From: an uncultured bacterium
GTDB taxonomy: Bacteria; Desulfobacterota; GWC2-55-46
NCBI GenBank assembly: GCA_905339405.1
Contig: CAJPGC010000009.1
Coordinates: 1 to 48,055 of the forward strand
Direction: 5' to 3'
Length of the DNA stretch: 48,055 nucleotides
The stretch's first letter is position 1. Each line of letters starts with the position of its first letter. Positions 15,907 to 25,365 of the stretch are shown one piece after another. The position numbers and the translations under genes were made by a program. Below the pieces are notes generated by a model. It was not told the DNA's origin and did not search any database. It saw nothing but the letters and a program-made list of their open reading frames with translations.

Positions 15907-18801
15907 TCACTCAAGCTTGAACTCGACGCGGCTTTCTTTCAATCCCTCTTTCTTTTCGGGCGTAAGCGACTTCGGCCAGCGCACGAAGACCCTCGAGGGG
16001 TCGACCCTGCCCGAGCGCAGGATATGCTCCTTCACCGCTTCAGCGCGCCTTAAGGCGAGGGCCCGGAGGTCTTCGTCAGTGACGGCCGTGTTCGCCCTCA
16101 AGAGCCTTTCGAGCTCCGGGGAGGGCAGCCTTTTTACGATGCCCAGGAAGTTCTTCTCCTTCGGGAAGTCCGCCTTCTTATACGCGAGGAAAAGGTACTT
16201 GTCGAACTCGTCTTTTCCGATGACGACCTCGTCAACCGGGAGAGCGCCCTTGCCGCCAGAGATCATCTCGCCGAGCTTTTCAGACTTAAGGGCCCTCATG
16301 AACTTGTACTCCTTGAGGCTCGCAGTATCTTCAGCCGCGCTCGCGAAGGCTTCGATGTCGAGCTTCAAGTCCGGTCTTTCATAGAGCGCGTTCTCGAGCG
16401 CGTCGAGCTTTTTGGCCCCGTCTTCAGTGACCGAGTAACCGCCGGAGGCGAATTCCACGTAACCGAGGTCTTCGCCTCCGCCGAAGACCGAGCCCAGGAG
16501 CGCGAACGGAGAGGTTACGGCCTTTTCCAGGAGGTTGAAGATGACCTGTATGACAAGGCCGCCTACGCTGAACTCCGGGTCGTCAATTGACCCGGAGAGC
16601 GGCACGTCGAGCCTTATCTCCCCTCTCCTGTCCTTTAAGAGGCTTATGGCGAACTTTATTGGCAGACTCGTGGCCTGCGGACTTTCCACCCGCTCCCCGA
16701 GGGTTATCTGGTCAATGAGGACGCCGTTTTTCGCCTCCAGCTTTCTTTTCTCTATGAAGTAGCTGAGGTCGAGGAATATCTTCCCCTTGTCTATGCTGTA
16801 GCCGATGTACCTGCCTGAATAGGGCGTCACTGAGCTCAGGTCGAAGCCGGAGAGCTGGAGGCGCATATCGACGAAGAGGTCGTCCTTTTTCGGGTTGAGC
16901 CTGCCAGTCACTTCGAACGGCGCGTACCTGTCTATCTTGCCGGTGAGGCTCAAATCAGCGAGCTTGCTGCCGTCGAGATAGAGCCCCTTGACCCTGCCGC
17001 TGAGGCCGTCGAGGCTCGAGGCGAATACAGGCTCTATCTTCCTGTCCCTGAAGTCCAGCTTCCCGCCGTTGAAGGTTATGGACTCTATCTTTATATCGGA
17101 AGGGGCTGCCCCGGGCTCTCCCGCCGCTGGCGCGTTGCCGCCTGCCTTCGGGGGCTTTACCATCGCCTCTGCCAAATTGAGCCTGCCGTCGCGCCCGACG
17201 GAGACGCTCGAGTAAAAATCGGAAAGGACCACAGATTTGACGAGCACGCGCCTGGGGGCGAGGTCGAACTCAAGCCCGTTCAAGGCGAGCGAGCCGAATT
17301 TGAAAAAATCGTCCTTATTGAGCTTGTCTATCGTGGAAAAGCCGGAAAGCGCCGCGGAGCCCCTGAACGACAGGCGAAGCCCGTCGGCCTGCCTGCTTGC
17401 GCTTACGGTGCCGTTGGCCGACGCCCGGCCCTTGACCAGGGTTATATTGAGGACGTCGTCAAGGTAAGGCTGAATAGACCTCAAATCAAGCGAGCCTGCC
17501 TTGAAGTCTACCGCCGCCTCGACAGGGTTGGCCGAGAACGCGCCTTCGGCTTGTATGCTTTCTCCGGCCGTGTTTTTAAAGTCGACAAGAAGGTCCGCTT
17601 TTCTGCCTTCGGCGTTGCTGAAACCCTTCACGGAGATATTCACCGGGTCGAGCGCGCGGCGAAAAGGCGTCTTTTTCCCGAGGTCGGTAAACGAAAGGCG
17701 GGCATTGTTGAGCTGGACCGAGTCGACGTCGAGCACGAACCCTGCCCCCTTCTTTTCAGCCCCAACGCTTTCTCCTCGTTCAGGCACGAGTGACATGACG
17801 TTCAATGAGCCGTCTTTTTTGCGGACGATTGAGAGCTCGGGCTTCTCGAAAACAACCGAGGATACGCGCGCCCTGGCGGCGAAAACCTCGGCAGAGGCGA
17901 TCTCAACGGCAAGGGACGGGACCCTCGTTATCAGTTCTCCGTCAGCTTCCCGAAACTCGAGACGGTCGAACCTGAGGCCGCCTTTCATGGAAAGCTCCGG
18001 GGCCCTGTCCCTGAACTGTACGTAGGTGAGCCCTGCTTTGGCGGTAAGAGTCCCGGAGGGCATCCTGAACTTCAGCGGGACAGGCGAGTACGCGAGGTAC
18101 TCGGGCAGGTTCAGCCCCTTGAGGTCTATGTCCAAAGAGGTCTCGAAGGAATCGGCGAAGGGCTTGCTCTCGCCCCTGAATTCAAAGGGCGTGCCGTTGA
18201 CAATGGCCGAAAAGAACGGCTTGACGAATATCTCGACCTCGCTCGGGATGCTCGAGATGAAAGGTATCTCGGCTGTCATATCCTTTATTGAATGGGCCTT
18301 GCCTTTCGGGAGGTCCTCGAAATCGACGCTGCCGTCCGTGACGCGGATGTTGTTGAAGGAGAACTTGAGCGGGGCTTTGGGAGCGGCTTCCTTTTTCTCC
18401 GGCGCGGCCCCCTTGGGTATGAGGTCGGAGAAGTTGTAGCTCAGGTCCTTGTTGTGCACTACCCTGACGTATGGCCGCTCCAGGGTCAGCGCCTTGACCG
18501 TGAGCCCGCCCTTTATGAGAGACCTGCCCTGGAGGTTTACCTTGAGAGCGCCGAAAGAGGCGAACACCTCTTTGCCGCCGGGCTCCAGCACCTTGAAGCC
18601 CGTCACGCTCAGGTTGAAGCTGTAAGGGTTGAAGCGGACCTCCTCGACGGAGGTCTGGCGCTTCAACATCTCCGTGAGCTTGCCCGCGGCAACGGACTTT
18701 ACGATATAGGGGACGAGGAAAAAACCTGCGAGCGAATAGACGGCGAAAGCCGCCAGAAGGCCAACCAGTATTTTTTTCGACCTGCCCACGAGCCTTTTCA
18801 T
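15907..18801 (-). CDS. DUF748/AsmA-like envelope protein
   Basis: A 964-residue protein anchored by one N-terminal membrane helix (ILVGLLAAFAVYSLAGFFLV, about 11-30), with the rest in the periplasm. It repeats AsmA-type beta modules, e.g. FKVLEPGGKEVFASFGALKV, ITFNGGKLDFRDRKIEP and DLSSVTPYSGRYIGYSIDKG. The last is the hallmark of DUF748. The C-terminal 170 residues (KLDALENALYERPDLKLDIE onward) look like a degenerate OmpA-type domain. AsmA-like proteins are implicated in lipid transport between membranes; that role is inferred here. It sits 39 bp upstream of the DUF481 gene, so an operon is likely. Confidence 0.9.
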   Translation of the reverse strand: MKRLVGRSKKILVGLLAAFAVYSLAGFFLVPYIVKSVAAGKLTEMLKRQTSVEEVRFNPYSFNLSVTGFKVLEPGGKEVFASFGALKVNLQGRSLIKGGLTVKALTLERPYVRVVHNKDLSYNFSDLIPKGAAPEKKEAAPKAPLKFSFNNIRVTDGSVDFEDLPKGKAHSIKDMTAEIPFISSIPSEVEIFVKPFFSAIVNGTPFEFRGESKPFADSFETSLDIDLKGLNLPEYLAYSPVPLKFRMPSGTLTAKAGLTYVQFRDRAPELSMKGGLRFDRLEFREADGELITRVPSLAVEIASAEVFAARARVSSVVFEKPELSIVRKKDGSLNVMSLVPERGESVGAEKKGAGFVLDVDSVQLNNARLSFTDLGKKTPFRRALDPVNISVKGFSNAEGRKADLLVDFKNTAGESIQAEGAFSANPVEAAVDFKAGSLDLRSIQPYLDDVLNITLVKGRASANGTVSASRQADGLRLSFRGSAALSGFSTIDKLNKDDFFKFGSLALNGLEFDLAPRRVLVKSVVLSDFYSSVSVGRDGRLNLAEAMVKPPKAGGNAPAAGEPGAAPSDIKIESITFNGGKLDFRDRKIEPVFASSLDGLSGRVKGLYLDGSKLADLSLTGKIDRYAPFEVTGRLNPKKDDLFVDMRLQLSGFDLSSVTPYSGRYIGYSIDKGKIFLDLSYFIEKRKLEAKNGVLIDQITLGERVESPQATSLPIKFAISLLKDRRGEIRLDVPLSGSIDDPEFSVGGLVIQVIFNLLEKAVTSPFALLGSVFGGGEDLGYVEFASGGYSVTEDGAKKLDALENALYERPDLKLDIEAFASAAEDTASLKEYKFMRALKSEKLGEMISGGKGALPVDEVVIGKDEFDKYLFLAYKKADFPKEKNFLGIVKRLPSPELERLLRANTAVTDEDLRALALRRAEAVKEHILRSGRVDPSRVFVRWPKSLTPEKKEGLKESRVEFKLE

Positions 18802-18843
18802 AGGGTCACGCCGTCCGAGGGATTGTATTCTCAGATGCGCGCA

Positions 18844-19287
18844 TCAGGCGATTGTCGAGGTGCAGTGGCTGCAGCGCGTCGCCTTCGCGGGCACCGAAGA
18901 AAGGCAGAACGGGCATTCTTTCATCGACGGGGCCGCCGGAGGAGGGGCTTCCGTCCAGATTCGTTTTACGATGCTTATGAGGACGAACATCGATACGGCG
19001 ACGATGAGGAAGTTCACGACGGTGTTTATGAACTGCCCGTAGTTGAGCGTCACGGCAGCGGCCTTTTTCGCTTCGGCCAGCGTAGTATACGGGCCGGCTT
19101 GCGCGCCATGCTTGAGCGTCACGAAAAGGTTCGTGAAGTCATAGCCGACGACAAGACCTATGGGCGGCATGAGCATATCGGCAACCAGCGAGCTCACTAT
19201 GCCGCTGAACGCCACGCCGATGATGATGCCGACGGCCATGTCTATTACATTGCCCCTGAGGGCAAAGGCTTTGAATTCTTTGAGCAT
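18844..19287 (-). CDS. mscL: Large-conductance mechanosensitive channel with C-terminal zinc ribbon
   Basis: A 147-residue inner-membrane channel that opens under osmotic downshock. The signature FKAFALRGNVIDMAVGIIIG is at 5-24 (TM1), TM2 is near VNFLIVAVSMFVLISIVKRI, and the periplasmic loop lies between. The usual C-terminal helical bundle is replaced or followed by ECPFCLSS and ATRCSHCTS, four cysteines in two CxxC knuckles, which form a probable zinc ribbon. The core is complete, so the channel should be functional. The ribbon's role is unknown. Confidence 0.95.
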   Translation of the reverse strand: MLKEFKAFALRGNVIDMAVGIIIGVAFSGIVSSLVADMLMPPIGLVVGYDFTNLFVTLKHGAQAGPYTTLAEAKKAAAVTLNYGQFINTVVNFLIVAVSMFVLISIVKRIWTEAPPPAAPSMKECPFCLSSVPAKATRCSHCTSTIA

Positions 19288-19324
19288 GGTGAGCCCCCGG
19301 CAAAGCTGATGTGTTATGGTTTGA

Positions 19325-19359
19325 CCTTGCCCGGCCCCAGCAGATGGGGCCGGGCAAGG
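19325..19359. other. Perfect GC-rich hairpin between ompA-like and mscL
   Basis: CCTTGCCCGGCCCC and GGGGCCGGGCAAGG pair perfectly over 14 bp with a 7-nt loop. It lies 10 nt beyond the ompA-like stop codon. There is no T-run on the minus strand, so it is not a classic terminator. It may protect the 3' end or cause partial read-through into mscL. Confidence 0.7.
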
Positions 19360-19368
19360 CCTCAGAAG

Positions 19369-20661
19369 CTATTTCTCGACCGTATAGTTTATGACCGCCT
19401 CTATCCTGCGGTTCTTCTGGCGTCCCTCGGGCGTCGTATTCTCGGCTATAGGCCTTGAGGGGCCGAACCCGGTCGCACTAAGGCGCTCCGCGGATATGCC
19501 GAAGTTTTCCACGAGGTAGCTCTTTACGCTCCCGGCGCGCATCGAGGAGAGCTTTTCGTTGTACTCGATTGACCCTACGTCATCGGTATGCCCTTCTATC
19601 GCAACCGAGATGTCAGGGTAGGCGTTCATCAGGTCGGCCACCTTCTTTATCTCGTCGAAGTACTGCGGCTTTATATCGGCCTTGTCCGTGTCGAACTCGA
19701 TATTGAGCCGCATGGACCTGTTCTCAAGCATCGGGGGGCAGCCGTTCGCGTCGACCGATACGCCCTTCGGCGTATTCGGGCACCTGTCGAGATAGTCGGC
19801 AACTCCGTCGCCGTCAGAATCAAGAGGGCAGCCGTTGACGTCGACCGGCACGCCCTTCGGGGTATTCGGACACCTGTCGAGATAGTCGGCAACTCCGTCG
19901 CCGTCAGAGTCCAACGGGCAGCCGTTCACGTCGACCGCTACGCCCTTCGGCGTATCGGGACACCTGTCGAGATAATCCGCCACTCCGTCGCCGTCAGAGT
20001 CTAGAGGGCAGCCGTTCGTGTCGACCGATACGCCCTTCGGCGTATCAGGGCATCTGTCGCGGCCGTCCATCACCCCGTCATTGTCAGAGTCTTTTTCCTC
20101 GGGCGCCGGCGCGGCCTGCCCGATGTAGTAGCTCAAGCCGACGGTATACTCGAAGTTGCCTATTGCCCTGTCCATTTTCTCGAGGACGAGTATATGCCTG
20201 AGGTCTCCTCTTACTGCCAGCGCGTCTGTTACGAAGTACTTGAGACCGCCGCCGTAGTTAAGGGCAGCCCTCGTCTTTGTGCCCCTGGCGGAATCGGGGT
20301 AATCGACCGTATTTCCGCCTGCTCCGGCTGCAAGGAAGGGCACGAACCTGTCGCCCATCGGAATATTATAAATGCCGTCGACCCTGTAGTTGTAGGCGTC
20401 CGCATCTCCGAGCCCGGTTTCCGAGGCGGTGGAGACGTAATCGAAGACGCCTTCGACCTCCCAGTTCCTGTCGAGGACGTACCCGAGCCTCAAGCCGTAT
20501 ACGATATCAATGTCCAGTTCCTGGCTGTTGTCGAACGTATATCCCCCCACGAACGGAGTGAGCGAGAACTTTCGCTCAGCCGTTTCGGCGGAAGACCATG
20601 ATACCGCGATAAATGTCTGAAGGAGAAGGATAATCGTCAGCAGGGCGGCTCGCTTTAGCAT
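19369..20661 (-). CDS. OmpA-family outer-membrane protein with thrombospondin type-3 repeats
   Basis: A 430-residue protein. Signal peptide (MLKRAALLTIILLLQTFIAV), an eight-strand-type barrel (about 30-190), four ~30-residue Asp-rich repeats with DSDGDGVADYLDRCPDTPKG (about 190-310), and an OmpA peptidoglycan-binding domain (SVAIEGHTDDVGSIEYNEKL, RMRI..GRQKNRRIEAVI). The repeats bind calcium in known proteins. Start 20661 has AGGAGA 5-10 nt upstream; an extension to 20715 has no such site. The role is to link outer membrane and cell wall. The repeat DNA has a near-perfect 90-bp period. Confidence 0.93.
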   Translation of the reverse strand: MLKRAALLTIILLLQTFIAVSWSSAETAERKFSLTPFVGGYTFDNSQELDIDIVYGLRLGYVLDRNWEVEGVFDYVSTASETGLGDADAYNYRVDGIYNIPMGDRFVPFLAAGAGGNTVDYPDSARGTKTRAALNYGGGLKYFVTDALAVRGDLRHILVLEKMDRAIGNFEYTVGLSYYIGQAAPAPEEKDSDNDGVMDGRDRCPDTPKGVSVDTNGCPLDSDGDGVADYLDRCPDTPKGVAVDVNGCPLDSDGDGVADYLDRCPNTPKGVPVDVNGCPLDSDGDGVADYLDRCPNTPKGVSVDANGCPPMLENRSMRLNIEFDTDKADIKPQYFDEIKKVADLMNAYPDISVAIEGHTDDVGSIEYNEKLSSMRAGSVKSYLVENFGISAERLSATGFGPSRPIAENTTPEGRQKNRRIEAVINYTVEK

Positions 20662-20863
20662 ACGGTCTCCTATTGGAAGGCTCCCGGAGGTGGCTTTCTT
20701 GCCTTGCCGGGGCAACCGAATTCTATCTTCTTAGGAGGCCCGTGTCAATCCGGAACAGCCGGGCCGGACCGGACCGCCTGAGAGGCAAACTTTACGGTTT
20801 TCAGAACCCTCATTCTCAGGTAAAGTATGTAGGTCGCAAAAACGGGAAACCCTCTGGGGGAAA

Positions 20864-22621
20864 ATGCACAACGGTTCAGTGATGCTCATAAACCTCTCGG
20901 CAGTACTCATAATAGCCCTCGTGCTGGGCCTTGTGACCGCGCGCCTCAGGCTTTCCCCCATTGTCGGGTACCTTCTGGCCGGCATCATCCTCGGCCCGCA
21001 GACCCCTGGTTTCATCGCCGACCCCAGGATGGCGCGCGAGTTCGCGGAGATAGGCGTCATCCTCCTCATGTTCGGCGTGGGGCTGCATTTCAAGGCGAAG
21101 GACCTCTGGGCGGTCCGCAAGATAGCCCTGCCCGGCGCGGTCGGCCAGATAATCGTATCCATAGCGCTTTCGGTACTCATCGTCCTGCCGTTCGGCCTCG
21201 ACCCGGGCCAGGGCCTCTTTATCGGCATCGCCATCTCGGTCGCGAGCACGGTCGTCCTCGTCCGCATGCTCACGGACAACGACGTCCTAAGCACGAGCCA
21301 GGGGCACGCGGCGGTCGGCTGGCTCCTCGTCGAGGACATCTTCACCGCCCTCGTCCTCGTCGTGCTGCCGAGCATAAGCGGCCTTATGCTCGGCCAGTCC
21401 GGCAGCGCCGGAAGTTTGGCGGAAAGCCTCGCTCTTTCAGCTTCAAAGATAGCCGCCCTGACGGTCATCCTCTTCGTTTTCGGAAAGACGCTCATACCCT
21501 GGCTCCTGACGCAGGTCGCGCGCACCAAATCAAGGGAGCTCTTCACTCTCACGGTCCTCGCCCTGGCACTCGCGATAGCCACGGGGTCTGCTGTCCTGTT
21601 CGGCGCGTCCATGGCCCTCGGAGCGTTCCTGGCGGGCATGGTCATGGGGCAGACGAAAGTCAGCCACCAGCTCGCGGCCGACGTCCTGCCGATGAAAGAC
21701 GCTTTCGCCGTCCTTTTCTTCGTCTCTGTCGGCATGCTCTTCGACCCCGGGGTCATCCTCGCCGAGCCGTATCTCCTCCTGGGCCTCCTCACCCTGGTGC
21801 TCGTCGCCAAGCCCCTGACGGCCCTCGTAATAGTGCTGGCTCTGCGCTACTCAATAAGGACGGCCCTTACGGTTGCCGTTGGGCTGGCGCAGATAGGCGA
21901 GTTTTCATTCATACTCGCCGAGGAAGCGCTCGGCCTGGGCCTGCTCTCTGCCGAGGGGCAGAGCCTCCTTATCGCGTGCGCCATCTTCTCTATAACTCTC
22001 AACCCGCTCCTGTTCCGCACCATCACGCCCATAGAAAGATGGCTCCGCTCAAACGAGCGTATGTGGAAGATAGCCGGGCGCTCCGAATACAAGGGAGCGG
22101 AGATGAACATCGAGGCCGACTCGAAGCTCAAGGAGATAGCGGAGGGCAGCGGGCAAAAACAGCTGGCCGTCGTCGTAGGCTACGGCCCGGTCGGGCAGAC
22201 AGCTTCGAGGATACTCCGCGAGTTCGGCATGGAAACGGTGGTCGTCGACCTGAACATAGACGTCGTCCGCCACCTTTCTGATTCGGGCCAGCTCGCCATC
22301 TACGGAGACGCCTCGAGGCACGACATCCTCGAAGCCGCGGGCATCCTGAACGCCAGGTATTTGCTCGTCACCATGCCGGACCTCCTTACGCGCACCGGCG
22401 TCATAATAGCCGCCAGGGAGTTGAACCCCGAGCTCCGCGTCTTCGTGCGCGCCCGTTACATACAGGAGCGGGCGTGGCTTGAGGAAGTAGGCGCGACCGA
22501 CATATGCACCGACGAGGCGGAGTCCGCAAGAGGCCTGGCGAGGCTGCTCCTCAGAGAAGTCGGCGCGGACGAGGCCAGGATAGAAAAAGAGATGCTCATA
22601 ATACAGGCGAACTTCAAGTAA
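20864..22621 (+). CDS. Kef-type monovalent cation:proton antiporter (CPA2) with TrkA-N domain
   Basis: A 585-residue inner-membrane transporter. About 1-395 is the Na+/H+-exchanger fold (VGYLLAGIILGPQTPGFIAD, FGVGLHFKAKDLWAVRK, GRIT..ASMALGAFLAGM, GLAQIGEFSFILAEEALGLG). A TrkA-N/RCK nucleotide-binding domain with VVGYGPVGQTASRIL begins at about 430. It probably exports K+ or Na+ in exchange for H+, controlled by NAD(H). Start 20864 has GGGGGA just upstream; the internal ATG at 20882 (MLINLSAVL) is an alternative. The gene is divergent from the ompA-like gene. Confidence 0.92.
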   Translation: MHNGSVMLINLSAVLIIALVLGLVTARLRLSPIVGYLLAGIILGPQTPGFIADPRMAREFAEIGVILLMFGVGLHFKAKDLWAVRKIALPGAVGQIIVSIALSVLIVLPFGLDPGQGLFIGIAISVASTVVLVRMLTDNDVLSTSQGHAAVGWLLVEDIFTALVLVVLPSISGLMLGQSGSAGSLAESLALSASKIAALTVILFVFGKTLIPWLLTQVARTKSRELFTLTVLALALAIATGSAVLFGASMALGAFLAGMVMGQTKVSHQLAADVLPMKDAFAVLFFVSVGMLFDPGVILAEPYLLLGLLTLVLVAKPLTALVIVLALRYSIRTALTVAVGLAQIGEFSFILAEEALGLGLLSAEGQSLLIACAIFSITLNPLLFRTITPIERWLRSNERMWKIAGRSEYKGAEMNIEADSKLKEIAEGSGQKQLAVVVGYGPVGQTASRILREFGMETVVVDLNIDVVRHLSDSGQLAIYGDASRHDILEAAGILNARYLLVTMPDLLTRTGVIIAARELNPELRVFVRARYIQERAWLEEVGATDICTDEAESARGLARLLLREVGADEARIEKEMLIIQANFK

Positions 22622-22711
22622 GAAACAAAGCCTCGCGGCTGACCGCTTTCAAGCTCTCAGGAAAAACGGTATACTGCAGTTCAGGGAAAAACATACCAGG
22701 AGGGTTTTTCA

Positions 22712-23215
22712 ATGCCGGACACCAAAGACAATCTGAAGGAGGCCTTCGCGGGCGAAAGCCAGGCTTTCCAGAAGTACAGGGCTTTCGCGAAGAAGGCGGA
22801 AAAGGACGGCTTTCCGAACATAGCCAGGCTCTTTCGCACCACGGCTGAGGCCGAAAAGATACACGCCGAAGGCCACCTCGGCGCGCTTGACGCCGTAGGC
22901 TCGACGGCGGAGAACCTGAAGAAGGCCATCGAAGGAGAGACTCACGAATTCATCGAGATGTACCCGCCCATGCTCGCGCAGGCCGAATCTGAAGGCTCGG
23001 GGGCCAGGCGCATGTTCGGCTTCGCGGTAAAAGCGGAAGAGGTGCACGCGCGCCTTTACAGGCTCGCGCTCGAGGCGGCGGAAAAAGGGATGGACCTTTC
23101 GGTCTCCGAATTCTATCTTTGCCCCGTATGCGGACACATCGAATTCGGCAAGCCCCCGGAAGCCTGCCCCATCTGCAAAGTAAAGGGAGACAGGTTCGTC
23201 CTCGTCGCAGCCTGA
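22712..23215 (+). CDS. Rubrerythrin
   Basis: A 167-residue cytoplasmic peroxide-scavenging diiron protein. The ferritin-like bundle (about 1-130) has the iron ligands in FAGESQAF, EAEKIHAEGH, IEGETHEFIE and AEEVHARLY. The C-terminal rubredoxin-like domain has CPVCGHIEFG and ACPICKVKGD. A strong AGGAGG precedes the ATG. Rubrerythrins take electrons from rubredoxin/NADH to reduce H2O2 and are typical of anaerobes and microaerophiles. Monocistronic, with its own terminator. Confidence 0.96.
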   Translation: MPDTKDNLKEAFAGESQAFQKYRAFAKKAEKDGFPNIARLFRTTAEAEKIHAEGHLGALDAVGSTAENLKKAIEGETHEFIEMYPPMLAQAESEGSGARRMFGFAVKAEEVHARLYRLALEAAEKGMDLSVSEFYLCPVCGHIEFGKPPEACPICKVKGDRFVLVAA

Positions 23216-23230
23216 AAAACCCTGAAATTA

Positions 23231-23270
23231 AAAAAGGCCCCCGCGCTCTCGCGCCGGGGCCTTTGCTTTT
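23231..23270. terminator. Bidirectional Rho-independent terminator
   Basis: AAAGGCCCCcGCGC / GCGCcGGGGCCTTT forms the stem. A T-run follows on the plus strand (GCTTTTTTT) and A-runs precede it, giving a T-run on the minus strand. It separates rubrerythrin (plus) and the convergent DEAD-box helicase (minus). Confidence 0.9.
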
Positions 23271-23274
23271 TTTA

Positions 23275-25137
23275 TTACTTCTTTTTCAGGAACTTCAAGA
23301 CCCTCTTGAGAAGTCCCGTCTTTTCCTTTTTCTCTACATGTGAAGGGGCTTCGTGCGCGTGGGGCTTCGGCCTGTGCTCTTCCGCCGGGGCGGAATGGGC
23401 ATGGCTTCTCGGCTCATGCTTTTCATGGCGGGTCCTGTCCTGCTGCCTTTTTTCGTCTGAAGAATGCCTTGCCGCAGAACCTTGACGCTCCGGTCTCTCA
23501 GCCGGATGTCCCGGAGCGGGCTTGCCTTCCTTGCGGCCCTTATGGTGCCTGGTCCTCTCAAACGGCCTGTTGTGGCGCGGCTGCTGCTCAGACTGGGTGG
23601 CCTGACGCTGCGGCTTTTTCTCTTCGTGGGCCGCGCCTTCCTCGCCGGAAGCGGCATTGGCTGCGTTCGGGGCCGCTTCCTTCTTCTCGCGGTTTTTGCC
23701 GCGCTCGCCCCTGCCGCGTCCGCGGTCGCGGCGGCGGCGCTGCTCCTTGCCATGCTCTTTTACTGCCGGAGCGCCCGGCGCGGCCTCAACCGGCTGTTCG
23801 GTCTTTTCTACGGGCTCGGCGCTCTGCGGCCGCTCTGCCTTTTCAGGCGCTTCGCTTTTTCTAGCGTGGCGCTCGGGGCCCTTCCTGTCTTTCGAGAAGC
23901 CTTTGTCCTTGTGCCTGCCCTCATGCCCCTTGCCCCTGCCCTGCTGCTGGGAAGGGCCGCCCCTTCTTTTCGGGTGGAAGGCCGGAGCGGTGTCTTTCAC
24001 GAGCTCGGAGTCGTCTATCCACTCGGGCTCGAGCTTGCGCTCTATGTACTTTTCTATTTCAGGGAGATTCAAGACGTGGTCTTCGCAGACGAGGCTGAAA
24101 GCTGTGCCGCTCTTGCCGGCCCTCGCGGTCCTTCCGATGCGGTGGACGTAGTTCGCCGCGTCGTCCGGGAGGTCGAAGTTGAAGACGTGCGTTATGCCGT
24201 CTATGTGTATGCCCCTGGCGGCCACGTCGGTGGCCACAAGCGTCTTTATCTTGCCGGACTTCATGCCGTCGATTATCTTCTGGCGTCTGTCCTGAGTGAT
24301 GTCGCCGGTCAGCACCTTCGCCGGTAGCCCGTTGCCCGTGAGCTTCACGCCGAGCATCTCTGCGGTGCGCTTCATGTTCGTGAAGATGATCGAGCGCTCG
24401 ACCTCGGCCCTCTTGAGGAGGGTTATCAGTACGTCGAGCTTCTCCTCGTTGGAGACGTAGATTATCTTCTGGTCGATGAGGTCGACTGTCACCTGCTCCG
24501 GCTCTATCTCTATCATGACCGGATCGGGTTTCATGTAGCGGGAGGCGAGCCTCCTGACGTTCTCGTCGATGGTGGCCGAGAAGAGCATCGTCTGCCTGGG
24601 CTTGCCCTTGGGGAGCTTCCCGGCTATGTACATTATGTCCGGGGCGAAACCCATGTCGAACATCCGGTCCGCCTCGTCGATGACGAATATCTCGATGGCG
24701 TCCAGCGAAAGCTGCCTGGATTTATAGAGGTCTATCATGCGCCCGGGGGTGGCCACAACGAGCTCCACGCCTTCCTTGAGCGCGTTTATCTGCTTGTTGT
24801 ACTCTACGCCTCCGTATATTGCGACGGTCTTGAACGGCAGGTGCTTGCCGAGCTTTTCGGAATCGTCGGCGACCTGGGTGGCGAGCTCCCTTGTGGGGAC
24901 CATCACGAGTGCCCTCGGCTTACCCGTGGTATTCGGCCCGGCTGCCAGAAGCCTTGTGAAGACCGTCAGCAGAAAGACTGCCGTCTTTCCGGAACCTGTC
25001 TGCGACTGCGCTATCACGTCGCTGCCAGTCATGCACTCAGGAAGGGCCTGTTCCTGTATGGGCGTGCATTGTACGAAGCCTGCGTCCTGTATTCCCTTCA
25101 GAATATCAGGGTGGAACTCCAGAGTCTCAAATTTCAT
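23275..25137 (-). CDS. DEAD-box RNA helicase (RhlE/CsdA type) with long basic tail
   Basis: A 620-residue ATP-dependent RNA helicase. The core (1 to about 370) has the Q motif (FVQCTPIQEQALP), motif I AQSQTGSGKT, Ia PTRELATQ, II IDEADRMFDMGF, III FSATID, V ATDVAARGIHI and VI HRIGRTARAGKSG. The remaining ~240 residues are low-complexity, rich in Lys, Arg, Glu, Pro and His (RRRRDRGRGRGERGKNREKK), probably a disordered RNA-binding tail. Likely roles are ribosome assembly or mRNA decay, often cold-induced. The 228 bp upstream are A+T-rich and could be a regulated leader. Confidence 0.95.
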   Translation of the reverse strand: MKFETLEFHPDILKGIQDAGFVQCTPIQEQALPECMTGSDVIAQSQTGSGKTAVFLLTVFTRLLAAGPNTTGKPRALVMVPTRELATQVADDSEKLGKHLPFKTVAIYGGVEYNKQINALKEGVELVVATPGRMIDLYKSRQLSLDAIEIFVIDEADRMFDMGFAPDIMYIAGKLPKGKPRQTMLFSATIDENVRRLASRYMKPDPVMIEIEPEQVTVDLIDQKIIYVSNEEKLDVLITLLKRAEVERSIIFTNMKRTAEMLGVKLTGNGLPAKVLTGDITQDRRQKIIDGMKSGKIKTLVATDVAARGIHIDGITHVFNFDLPDDAANYVHRIGRTARAGKSGTAFSLVCEDHVLNLPEIEKYIERKLEPEWIDDSELVKDTAPAFHPKRRGGPSQQQGRGKGHEGRHKDKGFSKDRKGPERHARKSEAPEKAERPQSAEPVEKTEQPVEAAPGAPAVKEHGKEQRRRRDRGRGRGERGKNREKKEAAPNAANAASGEEGAAHEEKKPQRQATQSEQQPRHNRPFERTRHHKGRKEGKPAPGHPAERPERQGSAARHSSDEKRQQDRTRHEKHEPRSHAHSAPAEEHRPKPHAHEAPSHVEKKEKTGLLKRVLKFLKKK

Positions 25138-25365
25138 GTGCTCTCAAAAACCTCTCTTCCATATCTCGCTTCCCTCTCCGGGAAACCTGCTTGTTGTTGA
25201 AAACGCGCCTATAAACCGAAACTAATATAATAGTACACCATTTATGACGGCCATTAGTCAAGTAGCTTGTAAAAGCTGCCTTGCAAGCGCTTTTTAAAGG
25301 AGACTCCGGAAAGGCTGAAAGAAACAGTAAATTAAAACCGGGGCATGGGGCTTTTGGGCAGTTTT

